A stretch of DNA of 64,000 nucleotides from assembly GCA_015056735.1 (NCBI GenBank), contig SVFT01000001.1, positions 372,001-436,000 of the forward strand. The letters are read 5' to 3'. This document shows positions 61,362-64,000 of this stretch, in pieces. This DNA comes from Lachnospiraceae bacterium (GTDB taxonomy: Bacteria > Bacillota > Clostridia > Lachnospirales > Lachnospiraceae). Both the position numbers and the translations under genes were made by a program. The notes under the pieces are model-generated. The model was not told the DNA's origin and searched no databases. It saw only the letters and a program-made list of their open reading frames with translations. Within the stretch, counting starts at the first letter, position 1, and every line of letters starts with the position of its first letter.

Positions 61362-64000
61362 ATGAGTGCTTTAACGAAAACAATACTGAAGCGCCCTGTT
61401 GCTGCTTTGGTCATTGTCGTCGGTCTGATCATATTCGGTGCGACATCTCTCGGAGGGCTGTCCCTTCAGCTGATCCCCGATATGAACCTGCCGGTCATGC
61501 TGGTCAGGACCACCTACCCGCAGGCAGCACCGGAGGATATCGACCGTCTTGTGACGACGGTCATTGAAGAAAACTGTGGTTCCATTTCCGGTATCGACAC
61601 GATCTATTCACAGTCGGCCGAGAATTTGTCCATGACCATGCTTCAGTTCGATTACGGAACGGACATGGATAAAGCCTTCATCGATGTACAGGAAGCCGTG
61701 GAGCGAATGAAAAGCCGTTTCCCGGATGAAGTAGAGGATCCGACTATCCTAACCGTAGATATGAACGCGCAGCCTGTCATGATGCTGTCCGTTGATGCGG
61801 ATGAAGGTGAAGATGCGCTGTATTATGCGAACAACGATGTAACGGACGAGCTGAAGAAGATCGCCGACGTTGCGCAGGTCAATGTATCGGGCGGCAACGA
61901 GAATTACATCAGCGTCCAGCTTGTTCCCGAGTATGTGCAGCAGTATAACCTTGATATTCCGGCCGTTACAGCTGCGATCAAAGCGGCGAACTTTTCCCTG
62001 CCTGCCGGCACGGCAGACTTCGGTGACCAGACGCTTTCTTTGGCTTCCAAGGTAGAGTATAAGACTCCGGACGAGATCTCCAGGATCCCGATCACAACAG
62101 CATCCGGTGATATCATCCACCTTGGCGATGTGGCGCTCGTCAGCTACGACACAAAGACGCCGACAGCCTACAGCCGTTACAACAACAAGGACAATGTCAC
62201 GATCTCGATGACCAAGGTGCAGTCTTCCAGCGCGGTTACGCTTGCCAACAAAGCGTACAAAGCGATCGAGAAGCTGAACGAGCAGCACCCCGAATTCCGG
62301 ATCGAGACCATCTATGACAGTTCGGAGACCATCAAGAATTCCATTAAGACGATCGCGGAGACGCTCCTTGTCGGTGTCCTTCTGACGATGGCGGTTCTGT
62401 TTTTGTTCTTCGGTGACCTGAAGGGCTCACTGATCGTCGGAAGCTCCATGCCGGTATCGCTCCTGCTGACATTCATTCTCATGAATTTCCTCGGGTTTAC
62501 CTTAAACCTCGTCACCATGGGCGCACTGGTCATCGGTATCGGTATGATGGTAGATAACGCGATCGTTGTTATCGAGATGATCTTCCGAAAGCGTGATGAG
62601 GGGCTGGACTTTATGGATGCGGCCTATGAAGGTACGAAGATCGTGATCAATTCCATCATCGCATCGACGATCACGACAGTCGTTGTATATCTGCCGCTTG
62701 CCATGATGAAAGGTCTGTCCGGTCAGATGTTCGGGCAGCTCGGCTATACGATTATCTTCTCGCTTTTGACATCTCTCTTTTCCGCGATCACGCTGGTACC
62801 GCTGTGTTTTTCGCAGTACAAGCCTGTGGAGAAAAAGGAGAGCCGGATCAATCATTTTCTGGAAAAACTCGGCGAGAGGTATTCACGCATATTAAAGAAA
62901 GCGCTGCATAGAAGGAAAACGGTTGCGTTTACCGCGATCGCGATCTTTGCGGTCTCGATCTTCCTGTTTAAGTTCTGTAATGTTGAGCTGATGGGAAGAG
63001 CCGACGAAGGCCGTGTCAATATCAGTGTTGACTTCAGGCCGGGTACGCGCGTGGATGTGATCGATGCAAAGGTGCGTGAGCTGGAGCAGTTTGCATCGGA
63101 AAGCCCGTATATTCGCGATTACAGTGCTGGGAGCAATGAGACTTCCGCATCCGGATCGGTCTCATGTTATGTGTCGGATGACTGTGATCTGACGACGACG
63201 GAGATCGTTGATGAGTGGACACCTTTGTTAAAAGAATATGAAGATAACTGCGAGATATCTGTTTCGGGTGGTTCTTCCATGGGCATGACCGGCTCCGGTG
63301 GAGGCAATACGTACGCGGTTTCTCTTGAAAGTACGGATCTGGATCTGTTAAAAGAAGGGGCCAGAGTGGCTGCCGATGCCATAGCGACGGTTCCGGGCGT
63401 CATCACGGTTAATTCCGGGCTTTCGAACGGTGCAACCAGAGCAGAGGTCAAGGTCGATCCCATGAGGGCTTCCGCGGCGGGCATGACACCGCAGCAGGTT
63501 GCGAATGCGCTCTATGCGATCATGTCCGGATCCAAAGCGATGGAAGTGTCCATTGACGGCCGCGATTACAATGTGCGCGTGGAATTCCCCGAGGGTGAAT
63601 ACGAGACCGTAAACGATGTTATGGGCTTGACATTGACCAATGCGCGAGGACAGGCGGTTCCCGTCAGCGATATCGCCGATATCGTCTATACGGATACGCC
63701 GACCTCCATCGACAAGCAGAACAGCCGCTACAGAACAGAGGTTACCGCGACACTGACGGCGGAAGCAAAATTCTCCGCGCAGGGTGCGATCGAAGAGAAG
63801 ATCGCCCAGACCCGTCTTCCGGAAGGCGTGGACCAGACGGTCAACTCCGAAAACGAAATGATGCAGGAAGAGTTCGGTGCGATCATCAAAGCGATCATCG
63901 TTGCGATCCTGCTGGTATATATGGTCATGGCGATCGAGTTTGAGAACCTTCGCTATTCGGGAATGGTCATGTTCTGTATCCCGTTCTCTCTGATCGGTTC
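61362..64000 (+). CDS. RND-type efflux pump (AcrB/SwrC-like), 3'-truncated by window
   Basis: This large pump runs beyond the window; 879 codons are visible of about 1030. The start ATG has AAAGGAG upstream and follows the adaptor by 20 bases. Hallmarks: an N-terminal helix, the LQLIPDMNLPVMLVRTTYPQAAPEDID porter motif, and TM4 with VDNAIVVIE. In TM4 the proton-relay pair is D398-N399 rather than D-D. Long extracytoplasmic loops are present. The MarR-adaptor-pump order is typical of an inducible multidrug or lipid-like efflux system in Firmicutes. Confidence 0.93.
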   Translation, partial: MSALTKTILKRPVAALVIVVGLIIFGATSLGGLSLQLIPDMNLPVMLVRTTYPQAAPEDIDRLVTTVIEENCGSISGIDTIYSQSAENLSMTMLQFDYGTDMDKAFIDVQEAVERMKSRFPDEVEDPTILTVDMNAQPVMMLSVDADEGEDALYYANNDVTDELKKIADVAQVNVSGGNENYISVQLVPEYVQQYNLDIPAVTAAIKAANFSLPAGTADFGDQTLSLASKVEYKTPDEISRIPITTASGDIIHLGDVALVSYDTKTPTAYSRYNNKDNVTISMTKVQSSSAVTLANKAYKAIEKLNEQHPEFRIETIYDSSETIKNSIKTIAETLLVGVLLTMAVLFLFFGDLKGSLIVGSSMPVSLLLTFILMNFLGFTLNLVTMGALVIGIGMMVDNAIVVIEMIFRKRDEGLDFMDAAYEGTKIVINSIIASTITTVVVYLPLAMMKGLSGQMFGQLGYTIIFSLLTSLFSAITLVPLCFSQYKPVEKKESRINHFLEKLGERYSRILKKALHRRKTVAFTAIAIFAVSIFLFKFCNVELMGRADEGRVNISVDFRPGTRVDVIDAKVRELEQFASESPYIRDYSAGSNETSASGSVSCYVSDDCDLTTTEIVDEWTPLLKEYEDNCEISVSGGSSMGMTGSGGGNTYAVSLESTDLDLLKEGARVAADAIATVPGVITVNSGLSNGATRAEVKVDPMRASAAGMTPQQVANALYAIMSGSKAMEVSIDGRDYNVRVEFPEGEYETVNDVMGLTLTNARGQAVPVSDIADIVYTDTPTSIDKQNSRYRTEVTATLTAEAKFSAQGAIEEKIAQTRLPEGVDQTVNSENEMMQEEFGAIIKAIIVAILLVYMVMAIEFENLRYSGMVMFCIPFSLIG

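Noticed and set aside
1-64000. CRISPR arrays, tRNA or rRNA genes, insertion sequences, prophage
   Set aside because: I saw no regularly spaced repeats, no tRNA T-loop patterns in the gaps, no transposase or phage-like product, and gene spacing is tight throughout. A covariance-model search would settle small RNAs.

Overview
The window reads as chromosomal DNA of an anaerobic, fermentative Gram-positive bacterium of the class Clostridia. Lachnospiraceae is my best guess, but the family is inferred. The signs are a pyruvate:ferredoxin oxidoreductase with a polyferredoxin, indolepyruvate ferredoxin oxidoreductase, a long PPi-dependent phosphofructokinase, a NifS/NifU/Rrf2 cluster, lipoprotein-type ABC binding proteins, strong AGGAGG ribosome sites, and TTGACA-17-TATAAT promoters. 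Base composition is near 50% G+C by eye and even throughout. I see no insertion sequence, phage, CRISPR array, rRNA or tRNA. Both ends cut a gene: SstT at the left and an RND pump at the right.

Layout. 1-4 kb: sstT (partial), a CheC-like protein, two small unknowns and a membrane HD-GYP protein. 4-6.6 kb: a leftward SsuABC-type ABC importer. 6.8-13.9 kb: the most unusual part. It has a STAS-kinase fusion, a convergent MATE/HATPase/HD fusion, and a GH5/cellulose-synthase/PilZ fusion. 14-17.2 kb: cysK-nifS-nifU-rrf2. 17.2-27.4 kb: PPi-phosphofructokinase, a flippase-like/pssA/psd phospholipid operon, a dicarboxylate symporter, a Nudix hydrolase, an AlaX editing protein with a TSUP permease, and an alanine/sodium symporter.

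27.6-38.2 kb: redox metabolism. A tandem-duplicated RnfB-like polyferredoxin, PFOR and a GltA-like flavoprotein are followed by iorA-iorB-paaK-ACT for aryl-pyruvate oxidation. 38.3-46.6 kb: a sugar locus with an RbsABC-type importer, ROK repressor, fructokinase-like kinase, YihS/AGE-type isomerase and a TIM-barrel epimerase. Matching paired operators lie upstream of the importer and of the repressor gene. 46.7-51.5 kb: CarD, a nitroreductase and a folate operon (folC-folE-folP-folBK). 51.5-58.7 kb: a DUF5050-like lipid-anchored or membrane-anchored protein, chorismate mutase, Ppx-HD, Ppk, Maf, a small acidic protein and a GT4 glycosyltransferase. 58.8-64 kb: MarR with an RND-type efflux pair.

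Themes. Ferredoxin-linked oxidation of pyruvate and aryl-pyruvates is concentrated in one 10-kb block. Pyrophosphate and polyphosphate recur (PFP, PaaK, Ppk/Ppx). A c-di-GMP theme is hinted at by the HD-GYP protein and the PilZ-bearing cellulose synthase. The best candidates for something undescribed are the pair at 6.8-10.7 kb, which looks like a partner-switching module wired into a transporter, and the synthase that carries its own cellulase at 10.7-13.9 kb.
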